64,000 nt of DNA from positions 124,001 through 188,000 of the forward strand of contig NZ_SSBC01000019.1 in assembly GCF_006475605.1 (NCBI RefSeq), given 5' to 3'. Position numbers and translations under genes: made by a program. Source of the DNA: Asticcacaulis tiandongensis (GTDB lineage Bacteria; Pseudomonadota; Alphaproteobacteria; Caulobacterales; Caulobacteraceae). Below, one piece after another: positions 17,988-26,311 of this stretch. Numbering within the stretch: position 1 is the first letter of the stretch; every line of letters starts with the position of its first letter. The notes beneath the pieces are model-generated. The model was not told the origin of the DNA and did not search any database. It was given only the letters and a program-made list of their open reading frames with translations.

Positions 17988-18881
17988 ATGGATGTGCCTG
18001 TTAATACAGACGTAAAACATAAGCGCTGGCTGATGTTTGCTTTTGCGACCGTGGCCCTGTGGGGGGTATGGGGCGCATTTGCCGGTATCTCTGCCCAGCG
18101 CGGATTTCCTGAAACGCTTGTCTATTGCGTCTGGGCTTTGACCATGATCCTGCCTGCGGTCTATGTGCTGGCCAAGGCGGGATGGAAGCTTGATCGTGAT
18201 CCGATGGCGCTGCTGTATGGACTGATTATCGGCTTTACCGGTGCGGGCGGGCAGATGATCCTGTTCTATACCGTCAGCACGGGGCCGGCCTATCTGATTT
18301 TTCCGGTCATTTCCCTATCGCCATTGGTGACCATTTTCCTGTCGTTTTTTCTCCTGAGGGAGCGAACCACATGGTTAGGGGCGTTGGGGGTGATTCTGGC
18401 GCTGATTGCCCTGCCAATGTTTGATTTTTCACCGGAAAGCGGTTTTTCGGCCTTGAGTGGCGGCAGCTGGTTTCCGCTGGCCCTGATCATCATGGCCTGC
18501 TGGGGCGTGCAGGCCTATTTCATGAAGCTGGCCAATGGCCGTATGAGCGCGGAAAGCATATTCTTTTATATGATGCTGACGGGGCTGATGCTTATTCCGG
18601 TAGCGCTTTTGATGACTGATTTCAGCCAGCCGATCAACTGGGGCTGGGACGGGCCGCTGCTTACGGCGGGGATCCAGATACTCAATGCCATTGGTGCATT
18701 GTGTCTGGTGTTTGCCTTCAGATACGGCAAGGCGATTGTCGTGTCGCCTCTGACCAATGCCGGTGGGCCATTGGTGACGGCGGTTATTTCGCTGCTGGTG
18801 GCGGGTATTGTCCCCGGATGGCTTAAGATGGTTGGGCTTGTGCTCGCCTTTATTGCGTCAGCGCTACTGGCATTGACCTGA
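17988..18881 (+). CDS. EamA/DMT-family inner-membrane transporter
   Basis: 297 residues with about ten hydrophobic helices in two homologous halves, the EamA (drug/metabolite transporter) plan. Recognisable segments are FATVALWGVWGAFAGI, LSPLVTIFLSFFLLRERTTWLGALGVILAL and the second-half equivalent near the C-terminus. It follows the GH36 gene after only 2 bases, so uptake of the released sugar is the likely task (inference; EamA proteins carry many substrates). A terminator follows. Confidence 0.85.
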   Translation: MDVPVNTDVKHKRWLMFAFATVALWGVWGAFAGISAQRGFPETLVYCVWALTMILPAVYVLAKAGWKLDRDPMALLYGLIIGFTGAGGQMILFYTVSTGPAYLIFPVISLSPLVTIFLSFFLLRERTTWLGALGVILALIALPMFDFSPESGFSALSGGSWFPLALIIMACWGVQAYFMKLANGRMSAESIFFYMMLTGLMLIPVALLMTDFSQPINWGWDGPLLTAGIQILNAIGALCLVFAFRYGKAIVVSPLTNAGGPLVTAVISLLVAGIVPGWLKMVGLVLAFIASALLALT

Positions 18882-18972
18882 CGCATGACCTGCCCGTTCG
18901 CCACCTTCTCGTGTCGGGCCGGACAGGCCTGTCCTTAGCGGGCACTTGCGAGGGACAGGTACTCTAAACCTT

Positions 18973-19000
18973 GGCCGCCCCTTTTAGGGGCGGCCTTTTT
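18973..19000 (+). terminator. Intrinsic terminator after the GH36-transporter operon
   Basis: A 9-bp GC-only stem (18973-18981 with 18987-18995), loop TTTTA, followed by five T. Confidence 0.92.
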
Positions 19001-19183
19001 GCGTAGGTGGTTTCTTTTTATCACCTGACTTATCGTTTGTGGATTTGTTTTTCAGGGCCGCCCCTCGGCCAAAGTGTCCTTTTATGGATAAAATATTGTA
19101 TTTTATTCAATAAGTGTCTTAAACATCGATAATTCATGTAAATAACGTTTTTCTTATTTGTAATACAAAACGCAATATTATAT

Positions 19184-19210
19184 CTTTCGTTTTCATTGTT
19201 TTCATTGCGT
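19184..19210. promoter_or_regulatory. Candidate AgaR-type operator before agaZ
   Basis: TTTCGTTTT is followed by two exact tandem copies of TTTTCATTG (19190-19198 and 19199-19207), about 70 bases before agaZ. Tandem TTTCRTT-type repeats resemble the sites described for E. coli AgaR. The rest of the 18882-19276 gap holds only the upstream terminator and AT-rich sequence. Confidence 0.6.
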
Positions 19211-19276
19211 TTGATTTAGCGATCGGTTAGGCTTGTGACATCTGTTTGACGTCACTGCTTTCTGAAAGGACTTGCC

Positions 19277-20590
19277 ATGAAGGCGATGCTCGATCTGGTC
19301 GCCCGCCATAAGGCGGGAGAGGCCTGCGGCATATATTCGGTCTGTTCGGCCCACCCACTGGTAATCAGCGCCACGTTCCGTCACGCCCTGAAAAAGGGTG
19401 CCGAGGTCACCCTGATCGAAGCGACCTGTAATCAGGTCAATCAGGATGGCGGCTACACAGGCATGACGCCTGAGGTGTTCCGTAACTTTGTCTACGCACT
19501 GGCGGACAAGGCGGGTCTGGTGCGTGAGCGCGTACTTTTGGGCGGTGACCATCTGGGGCCTAACCCGTGGACCAATATGAGCGCCGAAGAGGCAATGAAA
19601 AAAGCCGATGTGCTGATTGAACAGTATGTCGCCGCCGGTTTCCGTAAAATTCACGCCGACTGTTCCATGTCCTGCGCTGATGACCCTGTGCCTCTGCCGG
19701 AAGAGACCATTGCCCGTCGCGCGGCGCGTCTGATCGCCATTGCCGAAGCGACGCAAAAGCGTGTGGGCGGCGAGCCGTGCGTCTATGTTATCGGTACCGA
19801 GGTGCCGGTGCCGGGCGGCGCGGCGGAGGATCTGCCCGAATTAGAGGTCACGCACCCCGAAGCGGCGCTGAATACGGTTGAAACCCACCGCCGTATTTTT
19901 GCAGAGGCCGGTATCGCTGATGCCTGGCCGCGTGTGGTGGGAACCGTGGTGCAGCCCGGTGTTGAATTCGACCACCATAAGGTCATTGATTATGACCGCA
20001 CAAAGGCCGTGGCCCTGAGCCGTGCGCTAAACGATCAGGCCAATCTGGTTTTTGAGGCCCATTCGACCGATTATCAGACCCCCGAAGCCTTAAAGGCATT
20101 GGTGGAAGATCATTTCGCCATCCTTAAGGTCGGGCCGGGGGTGACGTTTGCCTTACGCGAAGCCTACTGGGCGCTGGATGCCATTGAGCGTGAATGGCTG
20201 GGTGAGGCGAAGGCGTCGCAGTTCCGCAAGGTGGCCATCGAGCGCATGACGGCTGAGCCACGCAACTGGGCGAAATATTATCATTCCACGGGCGATGCCC
20301 TTAAGTTTGACCTGCAATACAGCCTGTCCGACCGCATTCGCTATTACTGGCCGGACGCCCTGATCACGGCGGCGCAGGAAGTGATGTTTGACAATCTGGC
20401 TGACAATCCGCCGCCTCTGGCCCTGATCAGCCAGTACCTGCCGTTCGCCTATGCGGCGGTGCGCAGCGAGGGGTTACCCCTTGACCCGTCTAATCTGGTG
20501 ATGGCCCATATAGGGGCGGCGCTGGATGCCTATTATATTGCCTGTACGCCTGAAGCGTCAGTGACCAGTCCGGAGTTTATCGATGCGTGA
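19277..20590 (+). CDS. agaZ: GatZ/KbaZ/AgaZ family tagatose-bisphosphate aldolase subunit
   Basis: 437 residues, matching the D-tagatose-1,6-bisphosphate aldolase class II non-catalytic subunit family (GIYSVCSAHPLVI, LIEATCNQVNQ, GGDHLGPNPW, KIHADCSM). In enterobacteria this protein stabilises the catalytic GatY/KbaY/AgaY aldolase; comparative work has also proposed a tagatose-6-phosphate kinase role. No partner aldolase gene is in the window. GAAAGGA stands 7 bases before the ATG. Its stop overlaps the start of agaS by 8 bases, in an operon agaZ-agaS-agaK. Confidence 0.92.
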   Translation: MKAMLDLVARHKAGEACGIYSVCSAHPLVISATFRHALKKGAEVTLIEATCNQVNQDGGYTGMTPEVFRNFVYALADKAGLVRERVLLGGDHLGPNPWTNMSAEEAMKKADVLIEQYVAAGFRKIHADCSMSCADDPVPLPEETIARRAARLIAIAEATQKRVGGEPCVYVIGTEVPVPGGAAEDLPELEVTHPEAALNTVETHRRIFAEAGIADAWPRVVGTVVQPGVEFDHHKVIDYDRTKAVALSRALNDQANLVFEAHSTDYQTPEALKALVEDHFAILKVGPGVTFALREAYWALDAIEREWLGEAKASQFRKVAIERMTAEPRNWAKYYHSTGDALKFDLQYSLSDRIRYYWPDALITAAQEVMFDNLADNPPPLALISQYLPFAYAAVRSEGLPLDPSNLVMAHIGAALDAYYIACTPEASVTSPEFIDA

Positions 20591-21749
20591 ATCAGTCCCC
20601 CCTTTGGGCTTCAGTGATGAGGCCCTTGAGCGTCTGGGCGGTTTGTGGACGGCGCGTGAAATCGTGCAGCAGCCTGAGATGTTGCGTCAGACCCAAAGCC
20701 TGCTCATGGCGCAGAAGGCTGACCTGGAAGCGTTTTTGAAACCGGTTCTGGCGCAGGCCAATGCCCGTGTCATCCTGACCGGTGCGGGGACCTCTGCCTT
20801 TATCGGGGCCTGTCTGGCGCCCGTGCTCGCGACCGAGCTTGAGCGTCGCGTCGAAGCCATTCCGACTACGGATCTGGTCTGTGCGCCACAGCTTTATTTT
20901 GAGGCTGATACGCCGACCCTGCTGGTTTCGTTCGGCCGATCGGGTAATTCGCCCGAAAGTCTGGCGGCGCTCGAACTGGCAGACCGGTTTGTCACTGACC
21001 TGCATCATCTGGTCATCACCTGCAACGAAGACGGGGCGCTGGCGCGTTATGCGGCGAGTTCAAAAGGCTATACGGTTCTGTTGCCTGAAGAAACGCATGA
21101 CCGTTCCTTCGCCATGACCTCAAGCTTTTCGTGCATGACCTTTGCTGCCTTGAGTGCGCTTTCGGGTGTCGAGGCCTGGCAGGATCGTGTCAATGCGGTT
21201 GCCGAGGCGGCACAGGGCGTAATTGCTAATTATGTACCGACGCTGAAAGCCATTGCCGATGCCCGTTATGAGCGTGTGGTCTATCTGGGGAGCCATATTT
21301 TTCAGGGTCTGGCGCGTGAAGCCGGACTGAAGCTTCTGGAACTGACCAATGGCGCTCTGGTGACGATGTTTGATTCACCGCTCGGGTTCCGTCATGGCCC
21401 GAAAACCATTGTCAATGCGAAGACGCTGGTGGTGGTGTTCCTGTCAAACAATGCCTATACCCGCAGCTATGACACCGATCTGGTCGATGAGCTGCGCCGT
21501 GACGGTGACGCTGCCCGCGTGATCGCCATTACCGCGCAGGACGGGGCCGGTCTGCCCGAAGCGGATCAGATTCGTATTCGCGGCCTTGAAACGGCGGATG
21601 ATGCCGCCTTGCTGATTCCCTATATTATTGCGCCGCAAATCTTTGCCTTTTTCGAAGCCCTGAGGCACAATCTGACTCCGGACAAGCCCAATACCTCCGG
21701 CACGGTAAACCGTGTGGTGCAGGGTGTGCGCATTCATGAGCTGGACTAG
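20583..21749 (+). CDS. agaS: SIS-domain galactosamine-6-phosphate deaminase/isomerase
   Basis: 388 residues with two SIS (sugar isomerase) domains. The first carries ILTGAGTSAFIG and LLVSFGRSGNSPES near residues 60-120; the second has VVYLGSHIFQGLAREAGLK and MFDSPLGFRHGPK. This is the AgaS family, which converts galactosamine-6-phosphate to tagatose-6-phosphate and ammonia. The gene overlaps agaZ by 8 bases and is followed by agaK after 3 bases, so the three are co-translated. The GlmS family is related, but there is no glutaminase domain here. Confidence 0.93.
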   Translation: MRESVPPLGFSDEALERLGGLWTAREIVQQPEMLRQTQSLLMAQKADLEAFLKPVLAQANARVILTGAGTSAFIGACLAPVLATELERRVEAIPTTDLVCAPQLYFEADTPTLLVSFGRSGNSPESLAALELADRFVTDLHHLVITCNEDGALARYAASSKGYTVLLPEETHDRSFAMTSSFSCMTFAALSALSGVEAWQDRVNAVAEAAQGVIANYVPTLKAIADARYERVVYLGSHIFQGLAREAGLKLLELTNGALVTMFDSPLGFRHGPKTIVNAKTLVVVFLSNNAYTRSYDTDLVDELRRDGDAARVIAITAQDGAGLPEADQIRIRGLETADDAALLIPYIIAPQIFAFFEALRHNLTPDKPNTSGTVNRVVQGVRIHELD

Positions 21750-21752
21750 ATA

Positions 21753-22721
21753 ATGGGGCAGTCTTCCTATTTTCTCGGGGTAGATGGCGGTGGTACCAAG
21801 ACGGGCTTTGTCCTGATTGATGCTGAAGGCCGGACAGTGGCAACCCATCAGGGTGGCCCTTGCTACTATATACAGATCGGTTTTGACGGTCTGCATGACC
21901 TGCTTAAGGCAGGCGTGGCTGCGGTGCTCGATCAGGTATCAGCAACCTCCGAAGACATCGCCTATGCCTTTTTTGGCTTGCCCGCATATGGCGAGGATTC
22001 ACACGCCCAGACCTTTCTTGATGCCGCCCCTGAAGCGGTGCTGGGCCACAGGCGTTATGCCTGCGGTAACGATATGATTTGTGGCTGGGCGGGATCGCTG
22101 GGTGGAGCCGACGGGATCAATATCGTCGCGGGCACCGGCTCGATTGCCTATGGTGAGCGCGCTGGCAAAAAGGCGCGTTCCGGCGGCTGGGGTGAGTTGT
22201 TTTCTGACGAAGGCTCGGCCTATTGGATTGCGCTTCAGGGGTTGAATGTCTTTTCACGCATGTCTGACGGGCGTATGCCCAAAGGGCCGCTATATGACAT
22301 TTTCCGTGAGCATTTCGGTCTGAAGAACGACCTTGATATTTGCGGGGTTGTGTTCGGTCGGGAACGACCGCCTCGTGACCGGATTGCCGCCCTGTCGCAA
22401 CTGGTGCGGCGTGCCGCTCAGGACGGGGATGTCGCCGCGCTGAATATATTTGATCAGGCCGGAGCCGAACTGGCGGCGATTATTGAGACTATTCGCCAGC
22501 AGATCGGTTATGACGGTGAGGGGGTTATCCCTGTGTCCTATTCCGGCGGCGTTTTTCGTGCCGAAGACCTGATCTTAAAGCCGCTTAAGGCGCATTTGAT
22601 GGCGCTTTCATCTGCTTACGGGCTTCAGCCGCCGTTACTGTCACCGACGCTGGGGGCCGCGCTTTATGCCGCGCGTCTGGCGGGGCAGCCGGTGAAACTG
22701 GCGGATCTGACGATCGCTTAG
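21753..22721 (+). CDS. agaK: BadF/BadG-type sugar kinase, probable N-acetylgalactosamine kinase
   Basis: 322 residues of the ASKHA/BadF-BadG fold that includes eukaryotic-type GlcNAc kinase. The phosphate-1 loop is FLGVDGGGTKTGFVL at the N-terminus, the phosphate-2 region is INIVAGTGSIAYG, and YSGGVF lies in the C-terminal part. A kinase of this family (AgaK) phosphorylates GalNAc in Shewanella-type pathways. Its place as the last gene of agaZSK fits that role, but specificity for GlcNAc or another hexosamine cannot be excluded. A strong terminator follows directly. Confidence 0.85.
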   Translation: MGQSSYFLGVDGGGTKTGFVLIDAEGRTVATHQGGPCYYIQIGFDGLHDLLKAGVAAVLDQVSATSEDIAYAFFGLPAYGEDSHAQTFLDAAPEAVLGHRRYACGNDMICGWAGSLGGADGINIVAGTGSIAYGERAGKKARSGGWGELFSDEGSAYWIALQGLNVFSRMSDGRMPKGPLYDIFREHFGLKNDLDICGVVFGRERPPRDRIAALSQLVRRAAQDGDVAALNIFDQAGAELAAIIETIRQQIGYDGEGVIPVSYSGGVFRAEDLILKPLKAHLMALSSAYGLQPPLLSPTLGAALYAARLAGQPVKLADLTIA

Positions 22722-22728
22722 AACAGAG

Positions 22729-22762
22729 CAACTGCGGGAGATGATCCCGCAGTTGTTTTTTT
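22729..22762 (+). terminator. Intrinsic terminator of agaZSK
   Basis: An 11-bp perfect stem (22729-22739 with 22745-22755), 5-base loop, then seven T. The convergent narK-type gene ends 3 bases further on. Confidence 0.95.
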
Positions 22763-22764
22763 AA

Positions 22765-23976
22765 TCAGATACGCACGTTTTCAAGGGTGGCACCCCATGT
22801 GGTGCGCCAGCGTTGCTTGATCAGCGTCAGCCCGCCAAAGGCCACAAGCGCCAGACAGGCAAAGCCGATCAAGCCGGGCTGATAACTGCCCAATGCCTGT
22901 TTCGACAGGCCGAGGCTGGCGGCGAGATAGAAACCGCCTATGCCGCCAAACATGCCCACCAGACCGGTCATGACGCCAATTTCGTTGCGGAACCGCTGTG
23001 GCACCAACTGGAAGACGGCACCATTGGCCATGCCGAGCGCACCCATGCCGATCACCAGCACCAGCAGTGCCAGATAGACGCTTGCGGCTCCGAAGCTTAA
23101 GGTCACCAGTGCAATGGCCGCGATGATATACATGATCGACAAGGTGCGCACGCCACCGATCTTGTCGGCCAGCCCGCCGCCGACAGGCCGGAACAGGGAG
23201 CCTGCAAAAACGCACATGGCGGTGAAGAAACCGGCCATGACCGGATCAAGGCCATATTCGCCGTTGAAATAGATATTGAGCGACGAGGACAGGCCGACAA
23301 AGCCGCCGAAGGAAACGCCGTAGAACAGCATGAACCACCAGGCGTCGGCTTCTTTCAGGATCGCCATATACTGGCTGAACTTTTTGGCCGGAGGCGGGTT
23401 TGGGGCGTCCTTGGCAAAGACCATGTAGAATATAAAAGTAGCAATGAGAGGAATGGTCGCCAGCCCGAGCACCGCTGTCCAGCCAAACATATTGGCCAGT
23501 GACGGTGCAAACAGGGACGCCAGAACTGTGCCGGAATTACCGGCTCCGGCAATCCCGAGCGCCACGCCCTGATATTTTGGCGGATACCAGCGTGAGGCTA
23601 GCGGCAGGGCGACGGCAAAGGACGCACCCGCAACCCCAAGCACAAGACCCAGCGCCAGCACACCGGCGAAGTTATCTATCTTAAGGACAAAGGCAATCAG
23701 CAAACCGGCGATGACGATGGCCTGACTGATGGCACCGGTGATCTTGGGGCCGATGCGGTCAACCAGCACACCGTTGACCATACGCAGCAAAGCCCCTGAG
23801 AGGATCGGGAGAGCGACCATCAGGCCTTTTTCGGCGGGTGTCAGGCCGATATCGGCGGAAATATGTACCGCCAGCGCGCCCAACAGCACCCAGACCATAA
23901 AACTCATATCAAAATAGAGAAAGGCGGACAAAAGGGTCGGTTTGTGTCCGGCCTTCAGGAATTCCTTGGAAATCAT
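22765..23976 (-). CDS. MFS nitrate/nitrite transporter, NarK/NasA type
   Basis: 403 residues with about twelve hydrophobic helices. It matches the nitrate/nitrite porter family: the N-terminal FLYFDMSFMVWVLLG, VDRIGPKITG, the first nitrate signature region (GLVLGVAGASFAVALPLASRWYPP) and the second (VGMFGGIGGFYL). I use the ATG at 23976; the longer frame to 24012 lacks support. It presumably imports nitrate for the nas operon. Its leader on the minus strand carries a double-hexaloop motif of the kind bound by ANTAR proteins, which points to NasT control. Confidence 0.92.
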   Translation of the reverse strand: MISKEFLKAGHKPTLLSAFLYFDMSFMVWVLLGALAVHISADIGLTPAEKGLMVALPILSGALLRMVNGVLVDRIGPKITGAISQAIVIAGLLIAFVLKIDNFAGVLALGLVLGVAGASFAVALPLASRWYPPKYQGVALGIAGAGNSGTVLASLFAPSLANMFGWTAVLGLATIPLIATFIFYMVFAKDAPNPPPAKKFSQYMAILKEADAWWFMLFYGVSFGGFVGLSSSLNIYFNGEYGLDPVMAGFFTAMCVFAGSLFRPVGGGLADKIGGVRTLSIMYIIAAIALVTLSFGAASVYLALLVLVIGMGALGMANGAVFQLVPQRFRNEIGVMTGLVGMFGGIGGFYLAASLGLSKQALGSYQPGLIGFACLALVAFGGLTLIKQRWRTTWGATLENVRI

Positions 23977-24062
23977 GACGAACCTGCGAAGTTTCCGGCG
24001 TGCGCGGATCAACGGCGCACAGACCTTTGAGAGAAGGGAGGAAAAGGGAAACAGACGACAGT

Positions 24063-24096
24063 CCGGTTCGTTCCGGTAGGCGGCCTTCGTTGGCCG
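24063..24096 (-). promoter_or_regulatory. ANTAR (NasT)-type double-hexaloop RNA in the nitrate transporter leader
   Basis: Read on the minus strand, the RNA forms CGGCC-AACGAA-GGCCG (24096-24081), a 4-base linker, and CCGG-AACGAA-CCGG (24076-24063). Both loops are hexaloops with A at position 1 and G at position 4, the published ANTAR recognition rule. It lies about 90 bases before the narK-type ATG. No classical terminator follows; only a GTGCGC/GCGCAC stem near 24000-24020 without a T run is visible, so the output mechanism is unclear. Confidence 0.75.
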
Positions 24097-24251
24097 TGCC
24101 TTAACAATCGCGTGTATACATAAAGCGATGCACCAGAATTTCTGTCAAGGTGCAGTGCAATATTTTTGAGCGCTGGTTACGATTGTTCGTCACAATCATA
24201 ACTTTTTCTGTCGCATAATGTGAGTCTAAACCCGCTTCACACGCGAGGGAA

Positions 24252-24280
24252 TGCGGACTAGCCCTTAGAGCCAGTCCGCA
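24252..24280 (+). promoter_or_regulatory. Stem-loop in the nasT leader
   Basis: An 8-bp perfect stem (TGCGGACT at 24252-24259 with AGTCCGCA at 24273-24280) and a 13-base loop, ending 20 bases before the nasT ATG. It is not a hexaloop and has no T run, so it is neither an ANTAR site nor a terminator. Its function is unknown. Confidence 0.35.
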
Positions 24281-24300
24281 ACCCAGATTTGTCGTCCCGC

Positions 24301-24888
24301 ATGAACGTTCTGATAATCGACCCTGATGATGCCCGCGCGGCCCTTGTGGCCGAAGGCATACGTGCGGATGCCGCCCATAGGGAGGCGGTGATCCATCACT
24401 GGCCGCGCTTTGAGCTGATGCGGCTAAAGGACATCAATCCCGACATGGTGATCATTGCCTGTGAAAGTCCGGATCGGGATACGCTTGATGCCTTGCAGAT
24501 CGCTAACGAACAGGCCCCACGACCGGTGGCCATGTTTGTCGACCGCCATGACGCCAATACCACCTCGCGGGCTCTGGAGGCCGGTGTGGCCGCCTATGTG
24601 GTCGATGGCTATGCCCCCAATCGTGTGGCCTCGATCCTGACGGTGGCGGCTGAGCGCTTCAAGCTGATGCAGGGCCTGCGCACTGAACTGGACAAGGCTA
24701 AATCCGATCTGGTGGCCCGCAAAACCATTGACCGCGCCAAGGGAGTTCTCATGACCTCACGCGGCGTGAGTGAGGACGAGGCCTATAAGCTGATGCGCAA
24801 ACATGCGATGGATACCGGACGGTCCATGGCGGCGGTGGCGGGAGACATATTGTCGATTGCCGGCTTACTGAAATCAGGAGAGAACTGA
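24301..24888 (+). CDS. nasT: ANTAR-domain antitermination regulator
   Basis: 195 residues: a receiver-like domain (residues 1-120), a coiled linker, and a C-terminal ANTAR RNA-binding domain (RKTIDRAKGVLMTSRGVSEDEAYKLMRK, about 140-190). In the family NasT binds leader RNA to prevent termination of nitrate genes and is held inactive by NasS without nitrate. The phospho-acceptor Asp of the receiver seems replaced by Ala53 (PDMVIIAC), consistent with control by NasS rather than phosphorylation. The start is the ATG at 24301, with only a TTG further upstream. nasS follows after 4 bases. Confidence 0.93.
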   Translation: MNVLIIDPDDARAALVAEGIRADAAHREAVIHHWPRFELMRLKDINPDMVIIACESPDRDTLDALQIANEQAPRPVAMFVDRHDANTTSRALEAGVAAYVVDGYAPNRVASILTVAAERFKLMQGLRTELDKAKSDLVARKTIDRAKGVLMTSRGVSEDEAYKLMRKHAMDTGRSMAAVAGDILSIAGLLKSGEN

Positions 24889-24892
24889 GGTC

Positions 24893-26050
24893 ATGAGCGC
24901 ACAGGTCAAGATCGGATTCATCGCCCTGAATGACGCGGCCCTGATTGTGGTAGCGGAGGCACTGGGTTTCTACGCCAGCGAAGGGCTTGAGGTCACCTTA
25001 AGCCGTGAAGCCAACTGGTCGAATATTCGTGATAAGGTGTCCTATGGCTTGCTTGACGGGGCGCATATGCTGGCGACGCTGCCGCTGTCGCGCGGCCTAG
25101 GGCTGGGGCCAACACTTGGGCATATTATTGCGCCTATGGCCTTAGGGGCCAACGGCAATTCGGTTGTCGTGTCTTCACGGCTAAAGGCCGTATTTGAGGA
25201 TCAGGGGGCCGCAAGTCTGCTTGAGAGTGCGCGTGCCCTGCGTCAGGTGATTCAACTGCGCCGCAGTGTCGGAGAAGGGCCCATTACGCTGGCCATGCCC
25301 TTTACCTATTCGCCGCATCATTTTGTATTGCGCCACTGGCTGGCAGCGGGGGGCATTGATCCTGACCGGCAGGTGCAATGGGTGGTTCTGCCGCCGTCAC
25401 GCATGGCAGATGCCCTTAGGGACGGGGTAATTGACGGCTTCTGTTCAGGCTCGCCCTGGCCACAGATGGCGGAACTGAAAGGCGACGGTCAGGTACTGTT
25501 TTCCGACCCCGATTTCTGGACGCTCAAGCCGGAAAAGGTGCTGGGTTTGCGCGGGGTCTGGGCCGAGGAAAATCCTGAGACCGTACAGGGCTTGGTGAAG
25601 GCGTTGCTCAGGGCGGCGCAGTGGGCGTCCGAGGCTGGCAATCAGACGGAGCTGGCCAATATTCTGGCACGGGATGTTTATGTCGGCGCGCCGGTTGAAG
25701 CGGTGCAAAAAGCTCTGTCCGAAGGCGGTGCGGGACTGGTGCTTGATGCGCAGACGGCGACCTTCCCCTGGCTCAGTCATGCCAAGTGGTTCATGGGCCA
25801 GTTTGTCCGCTGGGGTCTGACGTCTGAGGCGCATGATTTCGATGCTATTGCGCGGAGTGTGTACCGCCCTGATTTATGGCGACAGGCAGCGGGGGAGATT
25901 GGCCTGAGCCTGCCCCTGAGCGATGAAAAAGATGAGGGCGGTCATCCCCAAAGCTGGAGTCTGGCGGCTAAACCGACCGATATTCTCATGCCGCCGAACC
26001 GTCTGTTTGATGGCGGCCTGTTCCGATCTGTGCCTGCTGAGCCAGCCTGA
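24893..26050 (+). CDS. nasS: Nitrate-sensing NrtA-like protein
   Basis: 385 residues related to the periplasmic nitrate-binding protein NrtA, but without a signal peptide, so cytoplasmic. Typical stretches are IGFIALNDAALIVVAEALGFY, EANWSNIRDKV, LLDGAHMLA and GFCSGSPWPQ. In the NasS-NasT pair, NasS binds nitrate or nitrite and then releases NasT to act on leader RNA. GAGG precedes the ATG, 4 bases after nasT. The nirB leader follows directly. Confidence 0.93.
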   Translation: MSAQVKIGFIALNDAALIVVAEALGFYASEGLEVTLSREANWSNIRDKVSYGLLDGAHMLATLPLSRGLGLGPTLGHIIAPMALGANGNSVVVSSRLKAVFEDQGAASLLESARALRQVIQLRRSVGEGPITLAMPFTYSPHHFVLRHWLAAGGIDPDRQVQWVVLPPSRMADALRDGVIDGFCSGSPWPQMAELKGDGQVLFSDPDFWTLKPEKVLGLRGVWAEENPETVQGLVKALLRAAQWASEAGNQTELANILARDVYVGAPVEAVQKALSEGGAGLVLDAQTATFPWLSHAKWFMGQFVRWGLTSEAHDFDAIARSVYRPDLWRQAAGEIGLSLPLSDEKDEGGHPQSWSLAAKPTDILMPPNRLFDGGLFRSVPAEPA

Positions 26051-26118
26051 ACCGAAACTGTTCGCGCCTGCAAAAACCCTTATTGACATAGGGGCAAAGC
26101 TATGGCCCAATAGGCGCA

Positions 26119-26168
26119 GGATCAAGGAAGATCCAAGACATTCGCTATCAGGCCGTCAACGATGACGG
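26119..26168 (+). promoter_or_regulatory. ANTAR (NasT)-type double-hexaloop RNA in the nirB leader
   Basis: P1 is GGATC-AAGGAA-GATCC (26119-26134). P2 is CCGTC-AACGAT-GACGG (26153-26168). Both have six-base loops with A1 and G4, as ANTAR targets require. The 5' arm of P2 can alternatively pair with GACGGC at 26172-26177, so P2 has a competing fold. An intrinsic terminator follows 27 bases later, before nirB. A -35-like TTGACA lies at 26083-26088 upstream. Confidence 0.85.
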
Positions 26169-26195
26169 TTTGACGGCTCTAACGGACAAAGACGT

Positions 26196-26247
26196 CCCGC
26201 ACCCCTTAAGGCTCATTATGGCCTGACGGGGGTGCGGGATTTTTTTT
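26196..26247 (+). terminator. Leader terminator controlling nirB (antitermination target)
   Basis: A 10-bp GC-rich stem (CCCGCACCCC at 26196-26205 with 26229-26238) with a 23-base loop that can itself pair (AGGC/GCCT), followed by eight T at 26240-26247. It lies 65 bases before nirB and is not at the end of any gene, so it acts as an attenuator. Confidence 0.9.
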
Positions 26248-26311
26248 GGCCTTAACCCAATCTCAGGTTGGCGCACCATGCGCCTTCGCTCTGCCCACAG
26301 GAGCAACAGAA

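Noticed and set aside
24252-24280. Third ANTAR hexaloop in the nasT leader
   Set aside because: The loop is 13 bases long and does not show the A1/G4 hexaloop.
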